DNA of 64,000 nt from Candidozyma auris (Eukaryota; Ascomycota; Pichiomycetes; Serinales; Metschnikowiaceae). Where the stretch lies: the NCBI RefSeq assembly GCF_003013715.1, contig NC_072816.1, forward strand, positions 372,001-436,000, given 5' to 3'. The notes under the pieces are model-generated. The model saw nothing but the letters and a program-made list of their open reading frames with translations. It ran no database searches and was not told the origin of the DNA. Position numbers and translations under genes: made by a program. The first letter of the stretch is position 1; every line of letters starts with the position of its first letter. Shown here piece after piece: positions 19,208 through 29,243 of this stretch.

Positions 19208-21247
19208 ATGGCATTGGATACTTTGGATTTTGCAGTCATCGCCGGGTTGGCTTTGGCAGTAGCATTTTACTTCGGTAGAGAGTTCATCTTTGGATCCGAC
19301 CAGGCAACATCAGCTGGTTTCGTCGCTGGCGGCGACGAAAATGACCGTGATTTGGGTGCTACTTTAAAAACGAATAAAAAGAATGCGGTTGTGTTTTTCG
19401 GCTCTCAAACAGGAACGGCGGAGGATTATGCAAACAAGTTAGCCAAAGAGCTTCACTCAAAATTTGGATTATCTGTATTAATTGCAGACATGGCGGATTA
19501 TGACTACGACAATTTTCACGAATTGAATCCTGATTATCTCTTCTTCTTTCTTGTTGCGACCTATGGTGAAGGTGAACCTACTGATAATGCAGTTGAGTTT
19601 TTTAACTGGTTGGAAGGCGACGCAGAACAACTCTCGAACATCAAGTTCACGGTTTTTGGCCTAGGAAATTCAACTTACGAGTTTTACAATGCCATGGGGG
19701 CAAAACTCAACGAAAAATTTGAAGAATTGGGTGCTGAACGCATAGCACCTTACGGGCAAGGTGATGACGGTATCGGCACGATGGACGAGGACTTTTTGTC
19801 TTGGAAAGAGGAGTGCTTTGATTGCCTTAAAGCGAATTTGGATTTGGAAGAAAGAGAGGTGGAATATGAGCCATCCTTTGAGCTTGTCGAAGAGCAGGAA
19901 TTAGATACAAACGCCGAAGGCGTTTCACACGGTGAGCCTAACAAAGCTTATGTTAATATGTCGAAAGACTTGACGAAGGGCCCCTTTGATCATACTCATC
20001 CATATTTGGCCCCCATAAAGAAGACGCAAGAGCTATTTGTATCTGAGCAAAGATCCTGTGTCCATACGGAATTCGACATTTCTAACTCAAATCTAAGATA
20101 CACAACTGGAGACCATCTAGCCATTTGGCCCTCAAACTCAGATGAGAATGTTTCTCGATTCCTTTCTTGCTTTGGTTTTGCTGATCGGAAAGACGAAGTA
20201 TTTTCTCTCAAAGCATTGGATTCCACCGTTCTGATTCCATTTCCGGTACCTATTACTTACGAAGCTGCTGTGAGACACCATATGGAAATCTCCGGTCCCA
20301 TTTCCAGACAGTCTTTAGCCTCAATTGCGCCCTTTGCTCCAAACGAGGAAACAAAGAAGGAGGCTATGAAATTGGGAAGTGACAAAGAATTATTCGCAAA
20401 ACAAATTCATGACTGTAACCTTAATTTGGCGGATGCTTTATTAAAAATTTCGGGCGGAGTGAAGTGGGAATCTGTCCCATTTGTGTTCTTGATAGAGCTT
20501 ATGCCAAGCTTACAACCTCGCTACTACTCCATCTCCTCCTCCTCGTTGTCTGAAAAAACATCGATTCATGTAACTGCTGTCGTGGAGGTTGAAAAGCATG
20601 ATGAACATATTGTCAGTGGTGTTGCGACTAACTTGCTTAAGGATATCGAAGTGCATCAAAATGGGTCACATTTCACCTACAATATCAGTTATGATTTGAA
20701 AGGGCCAAAGAACAAGTTTGATGGCTATAAGTTGCCGGTGCATGTTAGGAGATCCACCTTTAAGTTGCCGTCAAATCCTTCAACTCCTATCATCTTAGTA
20801 GGACCCGGAACTGGTGTCGCACCAATGAGAGGGTTTGTCAGAGAAAGGGCCAAGCTCTTGCAGCAGGATCACAACATCAACGTTGGAAAAATTCTCTTAT
20901 TTTATGGGTGTAGAACTCTGACTGAAGATTTTCTTTACAAAACTGAGTGGCCGGAGTATGCTAAACAATTGGGACAGCTGTTTGAGATGGATGTGGCCTT
21001 TTCTAGGGAATCGAGTGAAAAGGTATATGTTCAGGACAAAATTTTGGCTAGAGCCGAGATGGTGGATGAGCTTTTGCAAAATGGTGCTTACATATACGTT
21101 TGTGGTGACGCCTCTAGAATGGCGAGGGATGTGCAATCTACGTTCGTTAAAGTCATATCTCAGCAAAGGCAGCTTCCAGAGGAGAAAGCAGCAGAGTTGG
21201 TGAGGTCACTCAAGGTTCAAAATCGCTATCAAGAAGATGTTTGGTGA
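19208..21247 (+). CDS. NCP1: NCP1, NADPH-cytochrome P450 reductase
   Basis: A 679-residue diflavin reductase. One N-terminal membrane anchor spans about 7-24. The FMN (flavodoxin) domain starts at VVFFGSQTGTAEDYANKL (61-78), followed by ATYGEGEPTDNA. The FAD domain contains the RYYSISSSS motif, and the NADPH domain has VGPGTGVAPMRGF, FYGCR and YVCGDASRMARDV. The end DVW matches the family's terminal aromatic. It delivers electrons from NADPH to ER cytochromes P450 such as Erg11 in ergosterol synthesis. CTG codons 571 and 591 fall where S. cerevisiae, as I recall it, has serine (CRNSDEDF and KLDGSFEM), supporting CUG-Ser decoding. Confidence 0.97.
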   Translation: MALDTLDFAVIAGLALAVAFYFGREFIFGSDQATSAGFVAGGDENDRDLGATLKTNKKNAVVFFGSQTGTAEDYANKLAKELHSKFGLSVLIADMADYDYDNFHELNPDYLFFFLVATYGEGEPTDNAVEFFNWLEGDAEQLSNIKFTVFGLGNSTYEFYNAMGAKLNEKFEELGAERIAPYGQGDDGIGTMDEDFLSWKEECFDCLKANLDLEEREVEYEPSFELVEEQELDTNAEGVSHGEPNKAYVNMSKDLTKGPFDHTHPYLAPIKKTQELFVSEQRSCVHTEFDISNSNLRYTTGDHLAIWPSNSDENVSRFLSCFGFADRKDEVFSLKALDSTVLIPFPVPITYEAAVRHHMEISGPISRQSLASIAPFAPNEETKKEAMKLGSDKELFAKQIHDCNLNLADALLKISGGVKWESVPFVFLIELMPSLQPRYYSISSSSLSEKTSIHVTAVVEVEKHDEHIVSGVATNLLKDIEVHQNGSHFTYNISYDLKGPKNKFDGYKLPVHVRRSTFKLPSNPSTPIILVGPGTGVAPMRGFVRERAKLLQQDHNINVGKILLFYGCRTLTEDFLYKTEWPEYAKQLGQLFEMDVAFSRESSEKVYVQDKILARAEMVDELLQNGAYIYVCGDASRMARDVQSTFVKVISQQRQLPEEKAAELVRSLKVQNRYQEDVW

Positions 21248-21409
21248 TCTTGATAATGCACATTTGCTTTATAGATCATTTTATAAAGAGCTCACAGTCG
21301 GTAGGCATAATAAGCTTTCAAGTGAGTTAAATTACCATACTTCAGATATGAACGTAACGCTTTGTCTTGTCCAAGACATCATGTAATTAGGCATTAAACC
21401 TAACATTTC

Positions 21410-22417
21410 TTATCCCTCTGCACACGGTTTCCAATATCTGTTTGGTGAGTTGCAGAACTCTTGCAATCTTAATTCTGTTGTTTTCCAATGTTCAAATCTA
21501 GTAGCTGACTTCGGGTCAAGATCGAAAATAATAGGTCGCACTTCATATTCAGTCAGATAAAAGCTCTCTTGAGCCGCCACAAACATCGAACGTCTTGAAG
21601 CGTGATAAATTTCAAGATAGACTCCAACATCCCTTAGAGACATACCTTTTCTTAGCTCCTCCAGAACTTCTTCCGCAGAACTTAACTTTGAGAGCTCATA
21701 TGTCGGAAACTGTTGTTGTAAATCTCGCAATCTCTTTAGGACACTATTTTGACCTAGTAGGTAGTCTATCAAGACTTTTCCAACAATAACATATGCCTGA
21801 CCTATTCGTGCCCGAACTGAGGGATGAAGAGCTTGCAAAAGGTCGAACACGCCTGCGCGGATAGCTTGATCAAACACAAGATCTAGAGGGCAAAAGTGTC
21901 TCTTTTCATCACGCATCTGCGAAAGCGAACAATTTCGACAGTAGATATTGTCTGCCTTTGTAAGCCATTTCGGCTTGAATTCTATAATTATTCGTGATAC
22001 CCGTTTTGAGTCGTTATCATGCACTATGTGAAACCAAGCGTGCTTTGAGAGCTTGTGGCTCTCGTGAGAATCGCTCAATACATTCTCGAGAATTAATCCA
22101 TGTAGATCATCCGCAATGTCGTAGCATGATTTCAAGGCCGAAACTAATTCAGTTTTTAGATCCACAAGAGCGGCATCTACCAAAAATCCAGCCATGTCTT
22201 TGCCAAAATCTCTCATAAAATTGAGGGTTTCTAGACTTGTGAACATTTCTGATTTCGTCTTTCTTCGCCTTAACCTTAACGCTTTACCATGCAAGACAGG
22301 GTTCCTTCCTTTGTATGCAAAAATTATGTTTGCTCCGCCTTCAGCAATAAATCTCCAGTCACAGACCGAGGACAGTGAAACTGCTTCTCGTAATTTTTTA
22401 TCATAAGTATGGATCAT
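21410..22417 (-). CDS. IPK1: IPK1, inositol-pentakisphosphate 2-kinase
   Basis: A 335-residue protein with the InsP5 2-kinase pattern. WRFIAEGGANIIFAYKG at about 18-34 is the nucleotide loop, followed by GKALRLRRRK. The inositol-binding motif IIEFKPKWL lies near 155, then CRNC and HFCPLDLVF. The start ATG (MIHTYDKK) is three codons inside a frame that opens with GTG. The enzyme makes phytate (InsP6) from InsP5, needed for mRNA export in yeast. It is convergent with NCP1 and tandem with the AIM24-like gene upstream, 21 bp away. Confidence 0.9.
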   Translation of the reverse strand: MIHTYDKKLREAVSLSSVCDWRFIAEGGANIIFAYKGRNPVLHGKALRLRRRKTKSEMFTSLETLNFMRDFGKDMAGFLVDAALVDLKTELVSALKSCYDIADDLHGLILENVLSDSHESHKLSKHAWFHIVHDNDSKRVSRIIIEFKPKWLTKADNIYCRNCSLSQMRDEKRHFCPLDLVFDQAIRAGVFDLLQALHPSVRARIGQAYVIVGKVLIDYLLGQNSVLKRLRDLQQQFPTYELSKLSSAEEVLEELRKGMSLRDVGVYLEIYHASRRSMFVAAQESFYLTEYEVRPIIFDLDPKSATRFEHWKTTELRLQEFCNSPNRYWKPCAEG

Positions 22418-22438
22418 TGTCGGCACTGTGAAATTGTT

Positions 22439-23149
22439 TCACAGATGATCTTTCAAAAGAAGTACACCAGGCCCGGAGATTCTGATTAAGTCTACCGGAT
22501 ATTTTGAATGCCTGAATATATTAGCACTTTTTTCGTATGCGTCACAAACTAGTCTCAACAGAGCGCTAGTGAAGTCTGCTTTGCGTTCCTTCGAAGTATG
22601 CCCTGTATACCGGATCGCAACACTCCGGTCCAACACATTGTAGGCTACGACCGCACTAGGCTTCACTAGGATATGTTCCCTATCGCCGAGATTGATGGAT
22701 ATTACTTGTCCTTCTTCCTTCAAAATGATCTCTGAGTCTTCTTGGATAGTAACCATATTGTTGAAGCTGTCGTATGACGGTTTCAGCGTCGTCCAAGCTG
22801 CCAAATACTTGGTATTTACCTTCCATCTTTCTGAGGCGTTCGTCTTTAGCTTGTGCAAGTTCATTGACGAATTTGTTGACGAAATAACAAATGAAGCAGC
22901 AGTTTTCGCAATTGTCTCTGTATATTTAAATGCATCGCTTCCCGTGATGCAAGACATAATGGAGCCATTCAAGGCACAAATCGATACATCTTTTGTGCAC
23001 AAGGCTGCCATTTCGGGGAGCTCTATTTCGATTGCTTGGGAAGGTTGACTCATCATTGTGAATGATGGAGTGGAAATAAAAGGTCCTCTTCCTGTAACGG
23101 CGGGTTTGCTCAATAAATGAGTCTGATAGCGACGTGTAAATCTTAGCAT
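22439..23149 (-). CDS. AIM24: AIM24-like mitochondrial protein
   Basis: A 236-residue protein with a mitochondrial-type N-terminus (MLRFTRRYQTHLLSKP). The AIM24 pattern follows: AIEIELPEMAALCTKDVSIC, then SERWKVNTKYLAAWTT, EEGQVISINLGDREHILVKP, SAVVAYN, and ISGPGVLLL at the end. S. cerevisiae Aim24 (about 394 residues as I recall) is an inner-membrane protein that supports MICOS and respiratory complexes. This copy is clearly shorter, lacking about 150 residues mainly at the C-terminus. Assignment is by pattern; a shortened orthologue or a distinct AIM24-domain protein are both possible. Confidence 0.6.
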   Translation of the reverse strand: MLRFTRRYQTHLLSKPAVTGRGPFISTPSFTMMSQPSQAIEIELPEMAALCTKDVSICALNGSIMSCITGSDAFKYTETIAKTAASFVISSTNSSMNLHKLKTNASERWKVNTKYLAAWTTLKPSYDSFNNMVTIQEDSEIILKEEGQVISINLGDREHILVKPSAVVAYNVLDRSVAIRYTGHTSKERKADFTSALLRLVCDAYEKSANIFRHSKYPVDLIRISGPGVLLLKDHL

Positions 23150-24494
23150 ATAATATTATTGACGTATTGTTAATTTGTTTAAACATGATTTTGTGCGAAA
23201 GTTGCGAATAGCGTACGCTGTCGAAATCATATGGCAAAGTTCAGACAAACGGAAAAAAGATGCCACTTATATTGTATCTCACTGTTAAGAAGCTGAATAG
23301 ACAATAAAGCTATGGTAAAAAAAAAAAGTATTGTCATTTCACGCACGTTGAGTGTTAGGTTCCCGCATAGTAGCTTTTGACATATAAATTCCACTAGGCT
23401 AAGACTAGGTACTAGGGTACTTTAGAAATTTCTATGGACTTGATAACCTCTGCCCAGAGTCGTGTAGCGCTACGGAAGAGGTTCGGAAGCAGGTCGAGGA
23501 ACTACATGTGACTCTCTCAATTGTACTTTCCGTACCCTAACATTGCGCCATTCAGTTTCTAATAAAAAAGATAGACCCTCTGCCAACTAACACATATCGT
23601 AAATAGAGGTTGAAAATGTAAAGAAGAAAAAAACTTATCAACATGAACATATTGATGAGGCAAGAGCAGGTTTGAGACCAAGATATTGCTGTCCTTGGGT
23701 CTGTACAATGCAGAATTTCAACTTTACTGTCAGATGTGCTCCATGTATCCTCATATGCATCGAGCTCGTTTCTGTGGCACTATCGAGAGATTGTCCATTT
23801 CACTCACTGATAAGTAGATGATAAAAAAACCCTCTGCGATTATAAATGATGATACTAAAAGCTGCATGCGGCACGTCGACACACTTGCGATCGCTCGACC
23901 CTGTTGAATCAAGCCATCAGCTGATTGTGGCCTAAAGCAAGCTAAAATGCAGATTTGTGACATGATTCGTTAATTGAATAGCTTGTTCAAGTGAGTGCAG
24001 TATGACACGCAGGCTATTCGCTTAATTTCTTAATCTAAGATATCCTTCCGCTATGCGGCTGCTCGGAACGCTTGTAAACAGATCAACCTTCTGTTCAAAC
24101 CATATAAATAGGTGCTTTACCATCCTACCTAAAAATAAGGCAACGTCATAGTCCTATGCTTTTAATCTTATTTACTAAACAAGGTATTGCGAGGTATTTT
24201 ACTTCATGCAAAGTATCAGTAAAACCAAATTAACTCTCCACTGGTGAACGTCTTGAAATATTTACGAAATGTTGATTCATAAGCGACATCTTAAAATTGA
24301 GAACTCCCCGGGAACAATATCTCCTCTGAGTCAGTCACCTCATGTTCCTAGAATACTGAATGTTGAAAATTTCGCCGAGTCATGACAAATTTAGTGAGTG
24401 TCATTAGAAATATTCTCAGAATCGCGTTCCATGGAGGCTGCTTGGGTTGACAAAATATCGAGCTCACAAAAAGTAAAACAAACCTTGGGGAACC
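23150..24494. other. Intergenic region holding a dispersed repeat
   Basis: About 1.3 kb between the AIM24-like promoter and the 3' end of MKT1. It holds no plausible gene. It contains a repeat copy described separately and an A10 tract near 23318-23327. Confidence 0.5.
23360..23520. repeat. Dispersed repeat, copy A
   Basis: About 150 bp that align collinearly with 48988-49138. Shared blocks include AGCTTTTGACATA (23372), GACTTGATAACC (23437), AGAGTCGT (23457) and ATGTGACTCTC (23506). The distance between the first two blocks is 65 bases in both copies. A 10-base palindrome GTAGCGCTAC is present at 23464-23473. No open frame covers it. Element class is unknown; a solo LTR piece or a non-coding RNA family is possible. 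Confidence 0.6.
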
Positions 24495-26873
24495 TCAAGA
24501 GAGGCTGAATCGGTCAACAAACTCATCGCACATTTGAATCACTTCCAATGCAGTTTTGTCTATAAAGTCAACATCTCTTCGACAGCTGATCTTAACTGTG
24601 GATACGAAATACTTCCAGAATCTCATAGCACAGCGTAAGTCCGAGATCATCTGGGTAGTATTTACACTGTTATTGCTCGCCAAATTGATGTTGTAAGAAT
24701 GGTTGGATTGCTGCATCACCTCCTCAAGGAGGTGATTCAAAGACATGGTCCGGCTTTCTTCATCGTCGTGTCCAATGCGTGAAAACTTTGAACACCCATC
24801 TAGATAAATTTCAGTCATGACGCCAAGAAGTGTATTATTGGCGGAAGAATAAAATGGAAGCTGATTCACCAATGCGTACCACTCCTCCCTATTTTGAAAT
24901 AGTGTTTTTAGATTTGACAGTCGTGTGATCAAGTCAACAGTGCAAACCCTAATTGAATTGCCTAGCATACGCCTCAAATACTCATGTATGGTCCTGAAAC
25001 CTAGTAAGCTTCTTGAAATAGGCCCCTGGTAATTAATAGGATTAATTCGCAACTTTTGTAAAGAACAAACTCTGGCAATGATGGAAATAAACAACGCTTC
25101 ATCATTTTCCGTGAAACCCGTTGTTTTCTTGTCCACTTTGAAATTTTCGGGGACACTCTGATATCCTTTGTCTATCGTGAATAAATCATAGCATCCAAGT
25201 CGAACTACCAAAGCTAAAATGACGAGGTTTTCAAGCTCATCGCCTTTTAGCTCTGGATGAACCATTGTTAATTCTTGTAGTGTGTTGATTACATAGGGCG
25301 TATATTCGAGCCCTGGTTTAGCATGATCAAGTAATGACAAAGCCCTCCAAACCGATGTTGCAATGATGTCGCCAACATGAACGAGCTCAACAGCTTCATC
25401 AACACGTGAAGCATCGATTACAAGGGACATATCTTGACCAAATCTTGCTAACAGGAAGTGTTCTCGACATTTTCTTAAGAGTTTTGAACTAAGACGCATC
25501 GCCATTGGCGGGCTCATCCTGGAGTTGAGTACCTGCGTCTCGGTGCTATACCAGAAGCTGACTGGTATACGCTTCACCTGATAGTATCTTGCTAGTAGCT
25601 GAGTGACTAGATTGAAATGCGAGTCGAGAACGTTATTGACAAATTTTGACGAGACCAATGTTTTGAAGTTCTCACAAGGGCCCCCCTCTAAAGGAGGCCG
25701 AACATTCAATACGTTGAATGCAATAGATTCAAGTATTTCACTGGGCAATAAACCAATCGAAACGTAAAAATACATCTCAGAAGGGAGCCTTTGAGAAATA
25801 GCATCATGGATATCAGCTGGGATACTCATCTTTGCTTCCTTCGTATCACTATCGCTCTGTTCAAGATCATCTTGAAAACCTTCATAAGTCTCAAATCTCC
25901 TCGATTCCCCTAAGCTGGAGATGTATAATTCAACCTTGCCATCTGTATTCATTACAGGCATGTACTTCACAGCGGCATTACCCTTTAAGTAAAGATTCAT
26001 AAGCTCTTCGTCGTTCAAAGAAGAAACGTAGGCAAAAAGGTTGGATTCATTGTGGAATGTCTTATACTGGTACATAAGTTCCAAAGCATACTTGAAGTGT
26101 GTCATCTGTTGGAATTGAGTCACCTGATTTTGTTTGGGCAATGGTGGTAGACTTGAGAAAGTTAAGGGCTGTGCGGAACATCCCACAATAATACTAATAT
26201 CGACGAATTCTCTTTCAGTCAAGTTGAGTTCAGAAAGAACTTTTTTCTTTTCAACATATCTGAAATCCTTAGATAAAAACTCCATGCCCAAGATGAATCG
26301 ATCAATTTTGGTGAGCAAAAGGTCTGTCGATCCATATATACAATCGACAATGTCAGTTTGGTATAAGTAGGATAATTGATGCGAGGGATCGCTCGGACAA
26401 ACAATGAAGTCTATTCCTAACTCGATGAAATATTTGATGAGATCGTTGACCATTGGACGCGAAGAAATCAGATCGTTATGAAGGCGAAACGATTCATTGA
26501 AATGCATGGGACTCGTTCCAGTCGTGTTGGCAAGCTTTGACAGAAGTCGCGACCAAGTTGTTTCCCGATGCTTTTCTGAATCGCTCAATTCATTCCTCGA
26601 GACCTCATTTCTTCGAATTGGCAAGCCTGGGATAATAAAAAGAGGACGGATATTATACTCTTTAAAAACTTTCAAATCAGATTCAATGTATGCTTTAAGC
26701 GAGACGGGGACCCCACCAATGCCAAATAGTAACTGTTCCTTCTTGAAAGTGTATATCCTCCCTAAGTAATGCTCAACATCAATTCCTAGTGTGGAGTTCC
26801 GAAGAATCTCTACGGGGCTCACACTGACAAGTTTTCTTTCAAAGAGAAAAGATTCTAAAGATGTTATGGGCAT
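24495..26873 (-). CDS. MKT1: MKT1, post-transcriptional regulator with XPG-like nuclease fold
   Basis: A 792-residue protein. The N-terminal XPG/PIN-like part starts MPITSLESFLFERKL and continues LGIDVEHYLGRIYTF, with AYIESDLKVFKEYNIRPLFI and DFIVCPSDPSHQLSYL, DIVDCIYGSTDLLL marking the I-region. The C-terminal half contains the Mkt1-specific domain (PVSFWYSTETQVLN; LLRKCREHFLLARFG). Mkt1 binds the Pbp1 (ataxin-2) complex and adjusts translation and stability of mRNAs, including those for mitochondrial proteins and HO in S. cerevisiae. Length and start fit the family. It ends about 1.3 kb from AIM24. Confidence 0.93.
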   Translation of the reverse strand: MPITSLESFLFERKLVSVSPVEILRNSTLGIDVEHYLGRIYTFKKEQLLFGIGGVPVSLKAYIESDLKVFKEYNIRPLFIIPGLPIRRNEVSRNELSDSEKHRETTWSRLLSKLANTTGTSPMHFNESFRLHNDLISSRPMVNDLIKYFIELGIDFIVCPSDPSHQLSYLYQTDIVDCIYGSTDLLLTKIDRFILGMEFLSKDFRYVEKKKVLSELNLTEREFVDISIIVGCSAQPLTFSSLPPLPKQNQVTQFQQMTHFKYALELMYQYKTFHNESNLFAYVSSLNDEELMNLYLKGNAAVKYMPVMNTDGKVELYISSLGESRRFETYEGFQDDLEQSDSDTKEAKMSIPADIHDAISQRLPSEMYFYVSIGLLPSEILESIAFNVLNVRPPLEGGPCENFKTLVSSKFVNNVLDSHFNLVTQLLARYYQVKRIPVSFWYSTETQVLNSRMSPPMAMRLSSKLLRKCREHFLLARFGQDMSLVIDASRVDEAVELVHVGDIIATSVWRALSLLDHAKPGLEYTPYVINTLQELTMVHPELKGDELENLVILALVVRLGCYDLFTIDKGYQSVPENFKVDKKTTGFTENDEALFISIIARVCSLQKLRINPINYQGPISRSLLGFRTIHEYLRRMLGNSIRVCTVDLITRLSNLKTLFQNREEWYALVNQLPFYSSANNTLLGVMTEIYLDGCSKFSRIGHDDEESRTMSLNHLLEEVMQQSNHSYNINLASNNSVNTTQMISDLRCAMRFWKYFVSTVKISCRRDVDFIDKTALEVIQMCDEFVDRFSLS

Positions 26874-29243
26874 CCTATAAGCACTGACGATCGTGTACGT
26901 GTACTGTTGATAACATTAGTGTGGTGCAGTATCACAACATGCAGTACACTGATTTGGGTACAGTACACCACTGACTCGAGTACAGGATCTTATTCAAGCA
27001 TAACAGCTTGTTTGACATAGACGGAGGTTAACAAGAAACAGTCATAGAAAATCTCAGATAGGATGTTGGATACATGACTGTTTACCGCATACCTACTCGA
27101 AGGAAGTAGCATGACGAATTACTAAAAAGTAGACCGTACTTGTGGGAAGGGGAGAAGAAACAAAATAAATAATACAGAATTGTAGTGAAGCATCTGATTT
27201 ACTATGGTTGCAGAATCACATTCCACAGTTCACCCACACAAGATTAATTGAGTAATGCGAACTAGCACTCTCAACTATTCTTCATAATGTTTGTATTCTA
27301 TAATGCGAAGCGTGATAGCCTCTATATTGATTGTATGACAACTTTTTACACTTGTATCAACAATTCAATGACGAAGAACTAAAAAAACCATTATAGTTTG
27401 GTAAAAGCTTTGTTTGGACAACCTGGATTTTTGTGAAACATGAAATAGACAAGCATTCAAGACACAGATGCTCAGTTAGTCGTTCCAAGTTTGAAACGAT
27501 GAGTCGGCAGGAGGCAAGCCAGGTCATCTTCATGCGAGATGGTCATTTAAGATGACTCCGTTATCTACGCCCATTATTCTCTACACCTCAATACGGACGA
27601 AGCGAACCGACAGCACCACTTTGTCGAGATACAAGTACAATGTTCAGATTCAAACTTAGATGAATATGGCTAAAAAAATAATCTTCAACCGATAGTTCAC
27701 TTCCTTCTTTTACAGATTCAAGGATATAAAAAAAGCTGTAAAATATAGTCCTTAAGTTGACCGTAATTACGGACAGATAAGAGGAAAACCCTCAAGTATA
27801 GCAACAATTCTCGATGGTGACATTGACACTAAGTAAGTATGAACCTGGATTAAAAGCTTTTAATTTTTTTGGGGTTCACCCTCCAAACAACTAAGATATT
27901 GCTCCCTTCATGTAATAAGTGAAAGGATGAGCTTCCAATAAGTTTGAACCTTCTTTTTTTGTTTGCATGTGTTTTCTTTTTTTTTCTTTCTTTATCATTT
28001 TTCCTTCATTTCGTCAAAAGGTTTACACTGATATCTCGGACTAGTTTAAGCCAATTCTGCTTCACGTTCTACCAGGGTAATTTTTAGCGCCCCGTCAGCT
28101 ACTACGATTCCTGGATTAAGTTAGTATGGTATAGCCTGTAGGATTTCCAATTAAGATGATTCGTAGCCAATTGGAGACACGTAATTTGTGGCAGTAGTTG
28201 GCTTCTTATACTTGTTTCAAGACATCAAATCAATGTTTTGGCCAAAATGTTTGGACCTGACTCAAATCTATGTAGGTCTCTTCTAAACTTGACTATAGCC
28301 TATGAGTTGCAATTGTTACTTTTTTTTCTATAGGCTTCATGTGTTAGAGAGCGTCAGGATTTCAGTGATGCTACTTCCATTCTAACTCGAAAACTATATC
28401 ATTAGAAATCAAAACCCAAAATATCCTCAACTAGTGTCAATCCATTACCGTGCGGTGCGAATGGTTCCCTCTAGACTTCAGCCGTGACTATTCTATGAAT
28501 TTCCACTCGTCACTAAGTGTGCGTTTATTGACCCATTGGAGTAACTCTTCGCGTCGCCGACCAGATTTAATGAAATGCGATTGGCCCTGTAAAGCTTATG
28601 AGTCTTATGAATTATTTGTAAGAGGAAGTGTAGTCTCTACACAGTGACTCCATCTTGAAAATCTTGCAATGTGTACTATTTGGTTATGTTAACTCTAAGC
28701 GTATGTCTTATTTTTAATTTTTATCAAATAGTTAACAAAGTCAGCCTGATGTGTTATTGACCTCGACGTTGGTTTTCGGTCACTATTATATCTGTAAGAC
28801 TAATGTGCTGTCCTTTACTTCAAGCAAGATTTTTTGCTTTTTCTTTTCCCTTTTTTTTTTTTTTTGGCTTATTCTATCAGAGACACATTGTACAGCACTT
28901 AGCCTGTTTATTTAAGGAACAACTGTATGTAGTAAAACTACGATGAAACGACTTTGTGGGTATCATACTTTAACAATAAAACCTACAGTGCAACCCTTGT
29001 ATTCCGATATCTTAGATCAGTAGTATGTTTGTTAGTTTTGGCTGACTACAAGTTTAATTTTCCGACATGCACAGGATGTTCGAGCTTGTAAGCTGTTCTT
29101 CCCATTACTATGGCCACACGAGACCAAATCCTAGAGAACGCGAATTACAATCCTCACCATCAAGAGCTCTTCAGTGTTACATTGCACGGCCACCGCTTTA
29201 AAGTGAAAAAAATCATCGATTACACTGTATGTACATGATGTAG
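26874..29243. other. Long gene-free region between MKT1 and COX10
   Basis: About 2.4 kb with no open frame longer than about 65 codons and no recognised RNA gene. It contains a short direct repeat CAGTACAC near the MKT1 start, an inverted repeat GTCATCTT...AAGATGAC near 27524-27558, and a T15 tract at 28851-28865. A 42-codon ATG-initiated frame at 29110-29238 is listed separately. I see no evidence that it is a centromere, but cannot exclude a long non-coding RNA. Confidence 0.5.
29110..29238 (+). CDS. Small open reading frame, unassigned
   Basis: A 42-codon frame starting ATGGCC and reading MATRDQILENANYNPHHQEL onward. Composition looks protein-like and varied. Near its end it contains GTATGT (29227), the canonical yeast 5' splice site, so it could be a first exon. 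However, the sequence beyond is the 3' end of COX10 on the other strand, which makes a downstream exon awkward. No homologue is recognised. It may be chance. Confidence 0.2.
   Translation: MATRDQILENANYNPHHQELFSVTLHGHRFKVKKIIDYTVCT

Noticed and set aside
28450..28647. 65-residue frame in the MKT1-COX10 gap
   Set aside because: Composition is not protein-like and no domain or conserved segment is visible.
26874..29243. Centromere
   Set aside because: No strong AT bias, large inverted repeats or other centromere hallmark can be seen by eye.
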